This document shows positions 1 through 5,976 of a stretch of 7,875 nt of DNA, one piece after another; the stretch's first letter is position 1; each line of letters opens with the position of its first letter. The notes below the pieces were generated by a model. It saw nothing but the letters and a program-made list of their open reading frames with translations, did not search any database and was not told the origin of the DNA. The DNA comes from Actinomycetota bacterium (GTDB taxonomy: Bacteria > Actinomycetota > Actinomycetes > Propionibacteriales > Nocardioidaceae). Location: the NCBI GenBank assembly GCA_009702305.1, contig WLIH01000102.1, positions 1-7,875 of the forward strand, written 5' to 3'. The position numbers and the translations under genes are program-made.

Positions 1-1
1 C

Positions 2-892
2 CGGCTGCGCGACAGGGGCTCGCTGCCGCGCATCTCGCCACGTCTCGGCGAGCTCACCCGCACCAACTCCGAGGCCGGGCTGGCCGTCCGCGCCCGGGGC
101 GACGCCGTCGACTACTCCGAGGGCGTCGCGATCACCTCGTCGCTGCACCTCGACGACGGCACCCACGTCGAGCCGGCCCGCTACGGCCACGGCAGCAACA
201 CGATGGGGCTCGGCATGGCGACGATGACCGACCCCGTCCCGGGACGCCACCGCATGCTGGTCATGGCCGAGCAGATGTGGCGTGGCCGACGCGACCTGCC
301 CCGGCTGCACTCGCCGCGGCACTGGTCCGAGCAGACCATCGGACTCCTCGTCATGCAGAACCTCGACAACTCGCTCACCACCTACACGCGGCCCCGACGT
401 CTCGGGCGCGGCCGGGTGATGACCACCCGCCAGGGCATCGGCGAGCCCAACCCGACGCACATCCCGGCAGCCAACGTCGTCGGTCGGCAGGTCGCCGCGC
501 GGATGGACGGCATCCCGGGCGCCGGATGGACCGAGATGTTCGACATCCCGACCACCGGCCACTTCCTCGGCGGCTGTCCGATCGGCGTCGACGCGGCCTC
601 GGGCGTGGTCGACCCCTATCACCGGCTGCACGGCCACCCCGGGCTGCACGTGATCGACGGCTCGACGGTCGCTGCCAACCTCGGCGTCAACCCGTCGCTC
701 ACCATCACCGCCATGGCCGAGCGTGCCTGCTCGCTGTGGCCCAACCTCGGCGACACCGACCCGCGCCCCGCCCTGGGCGCGGACTACGTCCGGCTCCCCG
801 CCGTCGCCCCGCGCTCACCCGTCGTACCCGCCAGTGCCCCCGGTGCTCTGCGCCGGCCCGTGCCCGTCGAGATCAGGAGCACCACCCCATGA
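2..892 (+). CDS. GMC family FAD-dependent oxidoreductase, cholesterol-oxidase-like (C-terminal 296 residues; 5' end outside window)
   Basis: The reading frame is open from base 2 and ends at TGA 890-892, giving 296 residues; the FAD-binding N-terminus lies upstream of the window. Near the left edge are a TRTNSEA stretch and RYGHGSN, both typical of the steroid/cholesterol-oxidase-like GMC branch. The conserved GMC C-terminal block is complete: GHFLGGCPIG, then GVVDPYHRLHG, then GLHVIDGS, then NPSLTITAMAER. The His coded at 560-562 and the Asn at 689-691 are the expected active-site His/Asn pair of GMC enzymes. Members oxidise alcohols using FAD, and this branch acts on sterols or related lipids; the actual substrate is inferred. 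The last ~35 residues are Pro/Ala-rich and probably disordered. The stop overlaps the next start (ATGA), which argues for translational coupling. The family call is secure; the cholesterol oxidase activity is not proven. Confidence 0.88.
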   Translation, partial: RLRDRGSLPRISPRLGELTRTNSEAGLAVRARGDAVDYSEGVAITSSLHLDDGTHVEPARYGHGSNTMGLGMATMTDPVPGRHRMLVMAEQMWRGRRDLPRLHSPRHWSEQTIGLLVMQNLDNSLTTYTRPRRLGRGRVMTTRQGIGEPNPTHIPAANVVGRQVAARMDGIPGAGWTEMFDIPTTGHFLGGCPIGVDAASGVVDPYHRLHGHPGLHVIDGSTVAANLGVNPSLTITAMAERACSLWPNLGDTDPRPALGADYVRLPAVAPRSPVVPASAPGALRRPVPVEIRSTTP

Positions 893-2112
893 CCACCACC
901 AGCCGCTACGCCTCGTTGTCCCGTGAGGAGCTCGCGACCCTGCTGCCCGAGCTCCTCCTGATCGGGCAGCTCATCGACCGCTCCGGCATGGCGTGGTGCA
1001 TCTCGGCGTTCGGGCGCGAGGAGATGGCCCAGATCGCCATCGAGGAGTGGGCAGGTGCCAGCCCCCTCTACACCAGGCGGATGCAGAAGGCCCTGCGCTA
1101 TGAGGGCGACGACGTCATCACCATCTTCAAGGGTCTGCAGCTCGACATCGGTGCGCCGCCGCAGTTCATGGACTTCCGCTACACAGTCCACGATCGCTGG
1201 AGCGGGGAGTTCCACCTCGACCACTGCGGCGCGCTGATGGACGTCGAGCCGATGGGCCCGGAGTACGTCCGGTCGATGTGCCACGACATCGAGGACCCGA
1301 CCTTCGACGCCACCGCCGTCGCGACCAACCCCCAGGCGCAGGTCCGACCGATCCACCGGCCCCCGCGGATGCCCGCCGGGCGCAACCCGCACTGCGCGTG
1401 GACCGTGATCATCGACGAGTCCTACCCGCCGGTGACCCCCCTCGCGCCGTACTACGACATCGAGAAGACCCGCGCAGCGGTCGTCGAGCTCGCACCGATC
1501 GACCCCGCAGACGCCGGCCAGGCCGACTACTCAGGCCCGCTGGTGGGCGACCTCGACTTCCTGGCCTTCTCCCACTCCGCGCTGGTGCGGATGGCCGACG
1601 AGGTCTGCCTGCAGATGCACCTGCTCAACCTCAGCTTCGTGCTCGCGGTCGGCAAGCGGGCCGATCCGCCACACGCGGCCGAGATCTGTCGCAAGCAGCT
1701 GGTCGGCATCGCCGGCATCAGCGCCGAGCGGATCCGGCGCGCTCTCGAGCTGCCGACCGACGCCGTAGGTGCGCTGCGGGTGCTCGAGCTGCACCCGCTG
1801 CTGAACCCGTCGGCGTACGTCGCGGCGTCGGTGGCCGACGGCTCGGTGACCGTGCGCCCGGGAGACGCCCACGTCGACGGTGCCTGGATCAGCCAGTGCG
1901 GCCCCGACGCTCTGACTCCGCTCCAGGCTCTGGTGCGCGGAGTGCACCCCGGCCTGGACGTCGAGGTCACGGGGACGGCGACCGACTGGAGCGTGCGGGT
2001 CATCGAGGGGGAGGATGCCAAGGAGTTCGACGAGGTCGCCGTCACCCGCTTCAGCACCGGGGCGTCGTTCGAGTTCGAGCACCGGCGCTCGCTGCCGATC
2101 ACGCCGGTCTAG
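889..2112 (+). CDS. Conserved protein of unknown function, 407 aa, coupled to GMC oxidoreductase
   Basis: The ATG at 889 sits 9 nt after an AGGAG Shine-Dalgarno (875-879) and overlaps the GMC stop by 4 nt. The frame stays open upstream to 277, but that part is a shadow of the GMC gene. I do not recognise a named function. There is no signal peptide or membrane segment, so a cytosolic soluble protein is likely. The N-terminal ~140 residues look most constrained: LLPELLLIGQLIDRSGMAW (19-36), SAFGREEMAQIAIEEW (39-54), a Lys/Gly stretch FKGLQLDIGAPPQFMDFRY (80-98), FHLDHCGAL (108-116) and MCHDIEDPTFD (130-140). The His/Cys/Asp residues 109-113 and 131-133 are candidates for metal binding or catalysis. 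The C-terminal half (from about 250) is less distinctive. From memory, unchecked, M. tuberculosis Rv0492c/Rv0493c looks like an equivalent GMC-plus-unknown pair. A partner or accessory role for the oxidase is inferred from the overlap alone. Confidence 0.85.
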   Translation: MTTTSRYASLSREELATLLPELLLIGQLIDRSGMAWCISAFGREEMAQIAIEEWAGASPLYTRRMQKALRYEGDDVITIFKGLQLDIGAPPQFMDFRYTVHDRWSGEFHLDHCGALMDVEPMGPEYVRSMCHDIEDPTFDATAVATNPQAQVRPIHRPPRMPAGRNPHCAWTVIIDESYPPVTPLAPYYDIEKTRAAVVELAPIDPADAGQADYSGPLVGDLDFLAFSHSALVRMADEVCLQMHLLNLSFVLAVGKRADPPHAAEICRKQLVGIAGISAERIRRALELPTDAVGALRVLELHPLLNPSAYVAASVADGSVTVRPGDAHVDGAWISQCGPDALTPLQALVRGVHPGLDVEVTGTATDWSVRVIEGEDAKEFDEVAVTRFSTGASFEFEHRRSLPITPV

Positions 2113-2150
2113 GAGTTCATCGCCCGGCAGGCGGCACCAGCCGTCATGAT

Positions 2151-2156
2151 GGGGAG
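2151..2156 (+). promoter_or_regulatory. Shine-Dalgarno GGGGAG that decides the Rieske start
   Basis: GGGGAG directly abuts the ATG at 2157, leaving no spacer, but lies 9 nt before the in-frame GTG at 2166. Spacing therefore favours the GTG as the real initiator, with a protein starting MSRRGLITAAS. The feature below is drawn from the outer ATG so that both possibilities are covered. Confidence 0.5.
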
Positions 2157-2534
2157 ATGAACTGCGTGTCGCGTCGTGGCCTGATCACCGCAGCCTCGGT
2201 GGGCATCACCGGCCCGCTGCTCCTGGACCAGGCGGCCACGGCTGCGGGTCGTGCCGTGATCGCGACCAAGAAGGTCCCGGTCGGCGGCGGCGTCATCGTC
2301 ACGGCCCGTGACGTCGTCGTCACGCAGCCCCGCAAGGGCCGCTTCCGCGTGTTCACCTCCGTGTGCACCCACGAAGGCTGCACGGTGACCGACGTCGCCG
2401 AGCAGCGGATCAGCTGCCCGTGCCACGGCAGCCAGTTCTCGATCACCGACGGCTCGGTGGTGGCCGGGCCAGCACCGACACCGCTGCCGCAGCAGTCGTT
2501 CAAGGTCAAGCGCGGCAAGATCTACCTGACCTGA
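2157..2534 (+). CDS. Small exported Rieske [2Fe-2S] protein with Tat signal
   Basis: The protein is 125 aa from ATG 2157, or 122 aa from GTG 2166, which is better placed for the ribosome site. The N-terminus carries a twin-arginine motif SRRGLIT, a short hydrophobic stretch (AASVGITGPLLL) and an Ala-rich cleavage region (ATAAG), predicting Tat export as a folded, cofactor-loaded protein. The mature part is one Rieske fold. The cluster ligands are visible as CTHEGC (Cys and His) and CPCHGS (Cys and His), with the extra cysteines of the disulfide-stabilised type. The downstream ITDGSVVAGPAPTPLPQ segment is the usual proline-loop continuation. It has no oxygenase catalytic domain and no membrane anchor beyond the signal, so it resembles the stand-alone actinobacterial Rieske proteins presumed to carry electrons outside the membrane. 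The start lies 44 nt after the 407-aa gene, probably in the same operon. The partner is unknown. Confidence 0.9.
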   Translation: MNCVSRRGLITAASVGITGPLLLDQAATAAGRAVIATKKVPVGGGVIVTARDVVVTQPRKGRFRVFTSVCTHEGCTVTDVAEQRISCPCHGSQFSITDGSVVAGPAPTPLPQQSFKVKRGKIYLT

Positions 2535-2551
2535 TCCACCTGACCTGACCG
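2524..2551 (+). repeat. 14-bp tandem duplication over the Rieske stop codon
   Basis: ACCTGACCTGA occurs at 2524-2534 and again at 2538-2548, giving a 14-bp period. The first copy ends with the Rieske stop codon and the second repeats it just downstream. It looks like a small local duplication with no coding effect. Confidence 0.7.
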
Positions 2552-2576
2552 GGCCAAACAGGCTCCCGACCCGCGT

Positions 2577-2629
2577 CGCGACACACCAGAGTCGTCCCCG
2601 GCCATCGATCCCGACTCTCCTGTGTCGCG
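2577..2629. terminator. Long imperfect stem-loop between convergent genes
   Basis: The arms CGCGACACACCAGAGTCG (2577-2594) and CGACTCTCCTGTGTCGCG (2612-2629) pair at 16 of 18 positions, with one central two-base C/C mismatch and a 17-nt loop. It lies between the tail-to-tail Rieske and peptidase genes, so it could end transcription in both directions. It has no T-tract, which is common for actinobacterial terminators. It could also be a copy of a dispersed intergenic repeat. Confidence 0.6.
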
Positions 2630-2634
2630 TCGTG

Positions 2635-2662
2635 CGGGATACCCGGTCGACCGGGTATCCCG
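2635..2662. repeat. Perfect 28-bp palindrome, possible bidirectional terminator
   Basis: Bases 2635-2662 are an exact palindrome of 14 bp per half centred on GTCGAC (half-site CGGGATACCCGGTC). As RNA it could form a 12-bp stem with a 4-nt loop on either strand. It starts 6 bp after the preceding stem-loop. Its place between convergent genes suggests a second bidirectional terminator. A protein-binding site is the other option, but no divergent promoter is nearby to regulate. Confidence 0.7.
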
Positions 2663-2668
2663 ACGCCC

Positions 2669-2708
2669 GGCTCAGCCCGGCTCAGCCCGACTCAGGCGGA
2701 CTCACCCT
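2669..2708. repeat. Four degenerate 10-bp tandem units at the peptidase stop
   Basis: Two exact GGCTCAGCCC units (2669-2678, 2679-2688) are followed by GACTCAGGCG and GACTCACCCT. The last unit contains the stop codon of the minus-strand peptidase gene (2702-2704). No function can be assigned. Confidence 0.6.
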
Positions 2709-3367
2709 CCGAAGTGCCGCCACCGCCCCTCGGACACGACGTCGACGACGCCGTCCACGACCCGGATCGCGCTCTGGTCGTCCATCGCGTACGCCGGGTT
2801 GCCGAGACCCGCCGCCCAGGCCTCGGCAGCAGCCATGGTGTTGTCCGGCATCAGCTCGTGCTCCAGGTGCGGGAAGATCGAGAAGTCGACCAGCCCCAGC
2901 GTGCGGTCGTCGGGGGCGGCGCGCCAGCTCACGAAGTCGGGGCCGATCCGCGGGGTCATCACCATGCTGCCGGCGCTCAGTCCGACCCATACGGTCTCGC
3001 TGAGCGACGGCAGCAGGTCGACCAAGCCCGTCTCGCGCATCCAGTGGCACAGGTAGGTCGCGTCGCCTCCGTCGACCAGCAGGACGTCGGCCTCCCGGAC
3101 CCACGGCACCCACCGCTCCGGATCGATGCTCGGCAGCGCGGTCAGCTCGAGCACCCCCACCGACGCCCAGCCGAGGTCCACCATCGGGGTCGAGCCGGCA
3201 CCGGAGACGAAGCGCCACAGCGACTGCGGCCCGCAGGCGGAGTGTCCGTGCTGGGCGGTCGGGATCGCGAGCGCGGAGGACTCCTCGACCGGCTTGCCGA
3301 GGAGGTCGTCCAACGCGGCACGGATGCTCGGATTGGTGACGCCTCCCGACGTCAGCAGCAGCTTCAT
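2702..3367 (-). CDS. Peptidase S51 / dipeptidase E-like protein
   Basis: This 221-residue protein has the type 1 glutamine-amidotransferase-like fold of peptidase family S51. It opens with MKLLLTSGG. The mid-protein ADVLLVDGGDATYL (93-106) is the family's G-G-x-T-like strand-loop. The nucleophile elbow is VGLSAGSMV with Ser131. FPH around His167 gives a Ser-His spacing of 36 residues, close to that of E. coli dipeptidase E. Length fits the family. The start at 3367 is chosen because GGAGGAGG (3378-3385) lies about 10 nt upstream; a longer start at 3400 would bury that site inside the coding region. Family members cleave Asp-X dipeptides or act on other small amide substrates in the cytosol, and the substrate here is unknown. 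It lies 95 nt downstream of echA19 on the same strand, so read-through transcription is possible, but nothing in the protein points to steroid metabolism. Confidence 0.87.
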   Translation of the reverse strand: MKLLLTSGGVTNPSIRAALDDLLGKPVEESSALAIPTAQHGHSACGPQSLWRFVSGAGSTPMVDLGWASVGVLELTALPSIDPERWVPWVREADVLLVDGGDATYLCHWMRETGLVDLLPSLSETVWVGLSAGSMVMTPRIGPDFVSWRAAPDDRTLGLVDFSIFPHLEHELMPDNTMAAAEAWAAGLGNPAYAMDDQSAIRVVDGVVDVVSEGRWRHFGG

Positions 3368-3377
3368 GCCACTGAGA

Positions 3378-3385
3378 CCTCCTCC
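3378..3385 (-). promoter_or_regulatory. Shine-Dalgarno GGAGGAGG of the S51 peptidase
   Basis: The complement of 3378-3385 reads GGAGGAGG, 10 nt before the ATG at 3367. It fixes that start over the in-frame ATG at 3400. It contrasts with the two genes of the KstR divergon, which have no such site. Confidence 0.7.
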
Positions 3386-3410
3386 GGCCACCGAAATCAT
3401 CGCGGGTCCT

Positions 3411-3467
3411 GCCGCCAGGGCCGCCAGGGCCGCCAGGGCCGCTCAGGGCCGCCAGTGGCCGCTCAGG
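3411..3467. repeat. Short-period GC-rich tandem repeat at the echA19 stop
   Basis: Three exact 9-bp GCCGCCAGG units (3411-3437) are followed by three 10-bp variants: GCCGCTCAGG, GCCGCCAGTG and GCCGCTCAGG (3438-3467). The echA19 stop codon (3463-3465) lies in the last unit, and the same unit is repeated exactly 20 bp away. It fills most of the gap to the peptidase gene. Copy number is likely to vary between strains. Whether it ends transcription is unknown. Confidence 0.75.
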
Positions 3468-4293
3468 AGCCGGTGAACTGGGGCGCGCGCTTCTCGGCGA
3501 AGGCCCGCGGACCTTCCTTGGCGTCGTTCGAGGCGAACACGGCGGCACCGACGCGGGCGTCGTCGCGCCAGCACTCGTCCTCGTGCTTGCCCTCCGAGTC
3601 GCGCATGGTCTTGAGGATGGCCTGGACGGCGACGGGGCCGTTGGCAGCGATCGCGTCGGCGATCTCGTGGGCCTTGGCGAGCGCCTGGCCGTCGGGCACG
3701 ACGTGGCCGATCAGACCGACCTCCTTGGCCTCGGGGGCCTTCATCTGACGACCCGTCAGCAGCAGCTCCGCAGCGACGGTGTAGGGCATCTGCCGGATCA
3801 GCCGCACCGCCGAGCCGCCCATCGGGTAGAGGCTCCAGCGCGCCTCGGACACGCCGAACTTCGCCGACTCCCCGGCGACCCGGATGTCGGTGCCCTGCAG
3901 GATCTCGGTGCCGCCCGCGACGGCCGGCCCCTCGACAGCGGCGATGAGCGGCTTGGTCAGGCGGAAGCCCTTGAGCAACGACTTGATGATCGAGGGGTCG
4001 AACTCACCCGACTCGAAGCTCTCGGTCGGCGGCTTGGCGTTCATGGCCTTGAGGTCGGCGCCGGCGCAGAAGTAGCCGCCCGCACCCGTGAGGATGCAGA
4101 CCCGGATCGAGTCGTCGGAGTTCACCCGGTCCCAGGCGTCGGACATGATCGCCAGCATCTCGCTCGACAGGGCGTTGCGGGCCTCGGGCCGGTTCATCGT
4201 CACGATCAGCTTGTGACCGTCCTGCTCGACGAGGCAGTGCGGAGCCGCGTCGGCGGGGGAGTCGGGGGCAGTGTCCTGGGGCGCGCTGGTCAT
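3463..4293 (-). CDS. echA19: Steroid side-chain enoyl-CoA hydratase EchA19
   Basis: This 276-residue crotonase-fold enzyme should hydrate the double bond of a steroid side-chain enoyl-CoA (for M. tuberculosis EchA19, a 22-ene of the C24 acyl-CoA) in cytosolic beta-oxidation of the sterol side chain. The oxyanion-hole segment is YFCAGADLK (74-82), followed by [17 protein letters not shown] (122-138) and [17 protein letters not shown] (144-160). Glu130 and Glu150 are 20 residues apart, matching the two catalytic glutamates of hydratases. The protein resembles M. tuberculosis EchA19 (Rv3516) along its length as I recall it, with a ~13-residue longer, Pro/Asp/Ala-rich N-terminus. It is divergent from fadD19, as in M. 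tuberculosis. The ATG at 4293 has no Shine-Dalgarno, but a TANNNT box lies 6 nt upstream, so a leaderless message is likely, repressed through the KstR box in the spacer. Confidence 0.92.
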   Translation of the reverse strand: MTSAPQDTAPDSPADAAPHCLVEQDGHKLIVTMNRPEARNALSSEMLAIMSDAWDRVNSDDSIRVCILTGAGGYFCAGADLKAMNAKPPTESFESGEFDPSIIKSLLKGFRLTKPLIAAVEGPAVAGGTEILQGTDIRVAGESAKFGVSEARWSLYPMGGSAVRLIRQMPYTVAAELLLTGRQMKAPEAKEVGLIGHVVPDGQALAKAHEIADAIAANGPVAVQAILKTMRDSEGKHEDECWRDDARVGAAVFASNDAKEGPRAFAEKRAPQFTGS

Positions 4294-4299
4294 GGGCGG

Positions 4300-4305
4300 A
4301 TGGTA
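4300..4305 (-). promoter_or_regulatory. -10 element of echA19 (leaderless promoter)
   Basis: On the minus strand 4305-4300 reads TACCAT, matching TANNNT, and exactly 6 nt separate it from the echA19 ATG at 4293. That spacing places the transcription start at the first base of the start codon, the usual actinobacterial leaderless layout. The -35 region would fall around 4323-4328, inside the KstR operator, which explains how a bound repressor would block it. Confidence 0.6.
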
Positions 4306-4314
4306 GCCAAAAAC

Positions 4315-4328
4315 AAGAACGTGTTCTA
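4315..4328. promoter_or_regulatory. KstR operator between echA19 and fadD19
   Basis: The sequence AAGAACGTGTTCTA matches the KstR consensus TNNAACNNGTTNNA, as I know it from mycobacteria and rhodococci, at every fixed position except the first T. Counting flanks, the arms ACAAGAAC and GTTCTAGT (4313-4320 and 4323-4330) are complementary at 7 of 8 positions around a GT centre. KstR is the TetR-family repressor of cholesterol catabolism, released by CoA thioesters of steroid intermediates. The site sits 21 bp from the echA19 start and 10 bp from the fadD19 start, overlapping promoter elements of both, so one site should control the pair. Confidence 0.88.
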
Positions 4329-4332
4329 GTCT
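4327..4332 (+). promoter_or_regulatory. -10 element of fadD19 (leaderless promoter)
   Basis: TAGTCT (4327-4332) matches TANNNT and ends exactly 6 nt before the GTG at 4339, the same spacing as on the echA19 side. Its first two bases belong to the KstR operator. No convincing -35 hexamer is seen around 4303-4309. No Shine-Dalgarno precedes the GTG, in keeping with leaderless translation. Confidence 0.6.
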
Positions 4333-4338
4333 CGCGCC

Positions 4339-5976
4339 GTGGCTCTGAACATCGCAGATCTCTTCGAACATGCCGTCGACGCAGCCCCTGACAAGCCCGC
4401 CGTCAAGGTCGGCGACCGGGCCGTCACCTTCGCGGAGCTGGAGGCCGACGCCAACCGGCTGGCGCACTACCTGACCTCGCGCGGGATCGGCGCGGGCGAC
4501 CACGTCGCGATCTACGCCAAGAACAGCATCGAGCACGTCGTGTGCGTGCTGGCGATCGTCAAGGTCCGCGCGGTCAACATCAACGTCAACTACCGCTACG
4601 TCGAGAGCGAGCTCGACTACCTCTTCGACAACGCCGACGTGAAGGCGCTCCTCGTCGAGCGTACCTACGCGCCCCTGGTCGCCGCCTGCTACCCGAAGCA
4701 CGAGCAGCTCCAGACCGTCGTCGTGCTGCCCGACGTCCTCGAGCCCGACGACAGCTCGGACATCTCGTCGTTCGACGGCGTCCTGTGGGACGACGCGCTG
4801 GCGGGACAGAGCGCGGAGCGCGACTTCGAGGCCCGCAGCAACGACGACCTCCACATCATCTACACCGGAGGCACCACCGGCTTCCCGAAGGGCGTCATGT
4901 GGCGCCACGAGGACTTCTGGCGGGTCCTCGGCGGCGGCATCGACTTCATGAGCGGCGCGCTGCTCGAGGAGATGGACCAGTCCGAGCAGGCCAAGCTCGA
5001 CGGCCGCATGGTGACCTTCCCGCTCAGCCCCCTCATGCATGGTGGCGCCCAGGCCGGACTGCTCATGCACCTGTTCGCCGGCCACCTGACGATCGTCGAG
5101 CCGAAGTTCGACCCGGTGCGCACCTGGGAGATCATCGAGCGCGAGGGCGTCCAGCTGATCTTCATGACCGGTGACGCGATGGCCCGCCCGCTCATCGAGG
5201 CCTGGGAGGAGAAGGCAGCCAGCGGTACGCCGTACGACTGCCCGAACCTCCTGGCGATCTCCAGCAGCGCGGCGATCTTCTCGCCGCCGGTCAAGGAGCG
5301 CTGGATGAAGGCGTTCCCGAACTCGTTCTTCACCGACTCGATCGGCGCCTCGGAGACCGGCTTCCAGGGCACGGGTCTGCAGGACGCCAAGAACATCAGC
5401 ACGGATGGCCCCGTCGTCTCGCTCGGCCCCCACGTCGTCGTGCTCGACGAGGACAACCGCGTCATCGACATCGAGACCGGCGTCGGTCGCACCGGCCGCC
5501 TGGCGCGCGGTGGCCACGTGCCGGTCGGCTACTACAAGGACGAGAAGAAGTCGGCCGAGACCTTCCTGGTGATCGACGGAGCGCGCTACTCCGTGCCCGG
5601 CGACTTCGCCCGCATCGAGACCGACAACCGCGTCACGATGCTCGGTCGCGGGTCGAACTGCGTCAACACCGGTGGCGAGAAGGTCTACCCCGAAGAGGTC
5701 GAGATGGCGATCAAGCGCCACCCGTCCGTCTACGACGTCCTGGTCGTCGGCGTCGCCGACGAGAAGTACGGCCAGTCCGTCACCGCGGTCGTCGAGCTGC
5801 GCGAGGGCGCCACCCTCGAGCTGGAGGAGCTGCGCTCCTTCCTGCGCGAGTACCTCTCCGGCTACAAGCTGCCGCGCGCGCTGGTGCGCGTGCCCCAGAT
5901 CCCGCGCAACGCCACCGGCAAGGCGCAGTACCCCAAGGCCAAGGAACTGGCCCTCGAATCCCTGACTGGAGTCTGA
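4339..5976 (+). CDS. fadD19: Sterol side-chain acyl-CoA synthetase FadD19
   Basis: This 545-aa ATP-dependent, ANL-superfamily CoA ligase should activate the carboxylated sterol side chain as its CoA thioester through an acyl-adenylate. Motifs in order are the P-loop-like [11 protein letters not shown] (175-185), SIGASETG (334-341), PGDFARI with Asp422, [22 protein letters not shown] (434-455) with the hinge region, and the adenylation lysine Lys528 in NATGKAQ. The opening [12 protein letters not shown] and blocks such as [14 protein letters not shown] and [14 protein letters not shown] closely match M. tuberculosis FadD19 (Rv3515c) as I recall it, and length fits (about 548 there). FadD17 is a similar paralogue, but the divergent echA19 neighbour and the KstR box favour FadD19. 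The GTG at 4339 is the expected start by homology and by its -10 box. The stop overlaps the next start (TGATG). Confidence 0.92.
   Translation: MALNIADLFEHAVDAAPDKPAVKVGDRAVTFAELEADANRLAHYLTSRGIGAGDHVAIYAKNSIEHVVCVLAIVKVRAVNINVNYRYVESELDYLFDNADVKALLVERTYAPLVAACYPKHEQLQTVVVLPDVLEPDDSSDISSFDGVLWDDALAGQSAERDFEARSNDDLHIIYTGGTTGFPKGVMWRHEDFWRVLGGGIDFMSGALLEEMDQSEQAKLDGRMVTFPLSPLMHGGAQAGLLMHLFAGHLTIVEPKFDPVRTWEIIEREGVQLIFMTGDAMARPLIEAWEEKAASGTPYDCPNLLAISSSAAIFSPPVKERWMKAFPNSFFTDSIGASETGFQGTGLQDAKNISTDGPVVSLGPHVVVLDEDNRVIDIETGVGRTGRLARGGHVPVGYYKDEKKSAETFLVIDGARYSVPGDFARIETDNRVTMLGRGSNCVNTGGEKVYPEEVEMAIKRHPSVYDVLVVGVADEKYGQSVTAVVELREGATLELEELRSFLREYLSGYKLPRALVRVPQIPRNATGKAQYPKAKELALESLTGV

Noticed and set aside
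277..888. N-terminal extension of the 407-aa protein back to 277
   Set aside because: It overlaps the GMC coding region in another frame and reads as Arg/Pro/His-rich shadow. The ATG at 889 has a proper Shine-Dalgarno and the ATGA overlap.
889..2112. Assignment of the 407-aa protein to a Cys-dependent hydrolase family such as L-2-amino-thiazoline-4-carboxylate hydrolases
   Set aside because: The only resemblance is the presence of His/Cys/Asp motifs in a central region. I cannot align it by eye well enough to support the claim.
2146..2151. ATG codons at 2146 and 2149 as Rieske starts
   Set aside because: Neither is in frame with the Rieske domain (offsets of 11 and 8 nt from the ATG at 2157).
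1278..2156. Long open frame leading into the Rieske gene
   Set aside because: This part is Arg/Ala/Gly-rich shadow of the 407-aa gene. The Tat signal and Rieske domain begin only after 2157.
2635..2662. Phage attachment site or mobile-element end at the palindrome
   Set aside because: No integrase, transposase, tRNA gene or target-site duplication is seen nearby. Convergent-gene placement is better explained by termination.
3411..3467. CRISPR array
   Set aside because: The units are 9-10 bp and contiguous, with no spacers. It is a simple tandem repeat.
4294..5721. Upstream extension of the echA19 frame into the fadD19 region on the minus strand
   Set aside because: The extra residues are shadow composition, cross the KstR operator and the divergent promoter, and are not part of any crotonase. 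Homology starts after the ATG at 4293.
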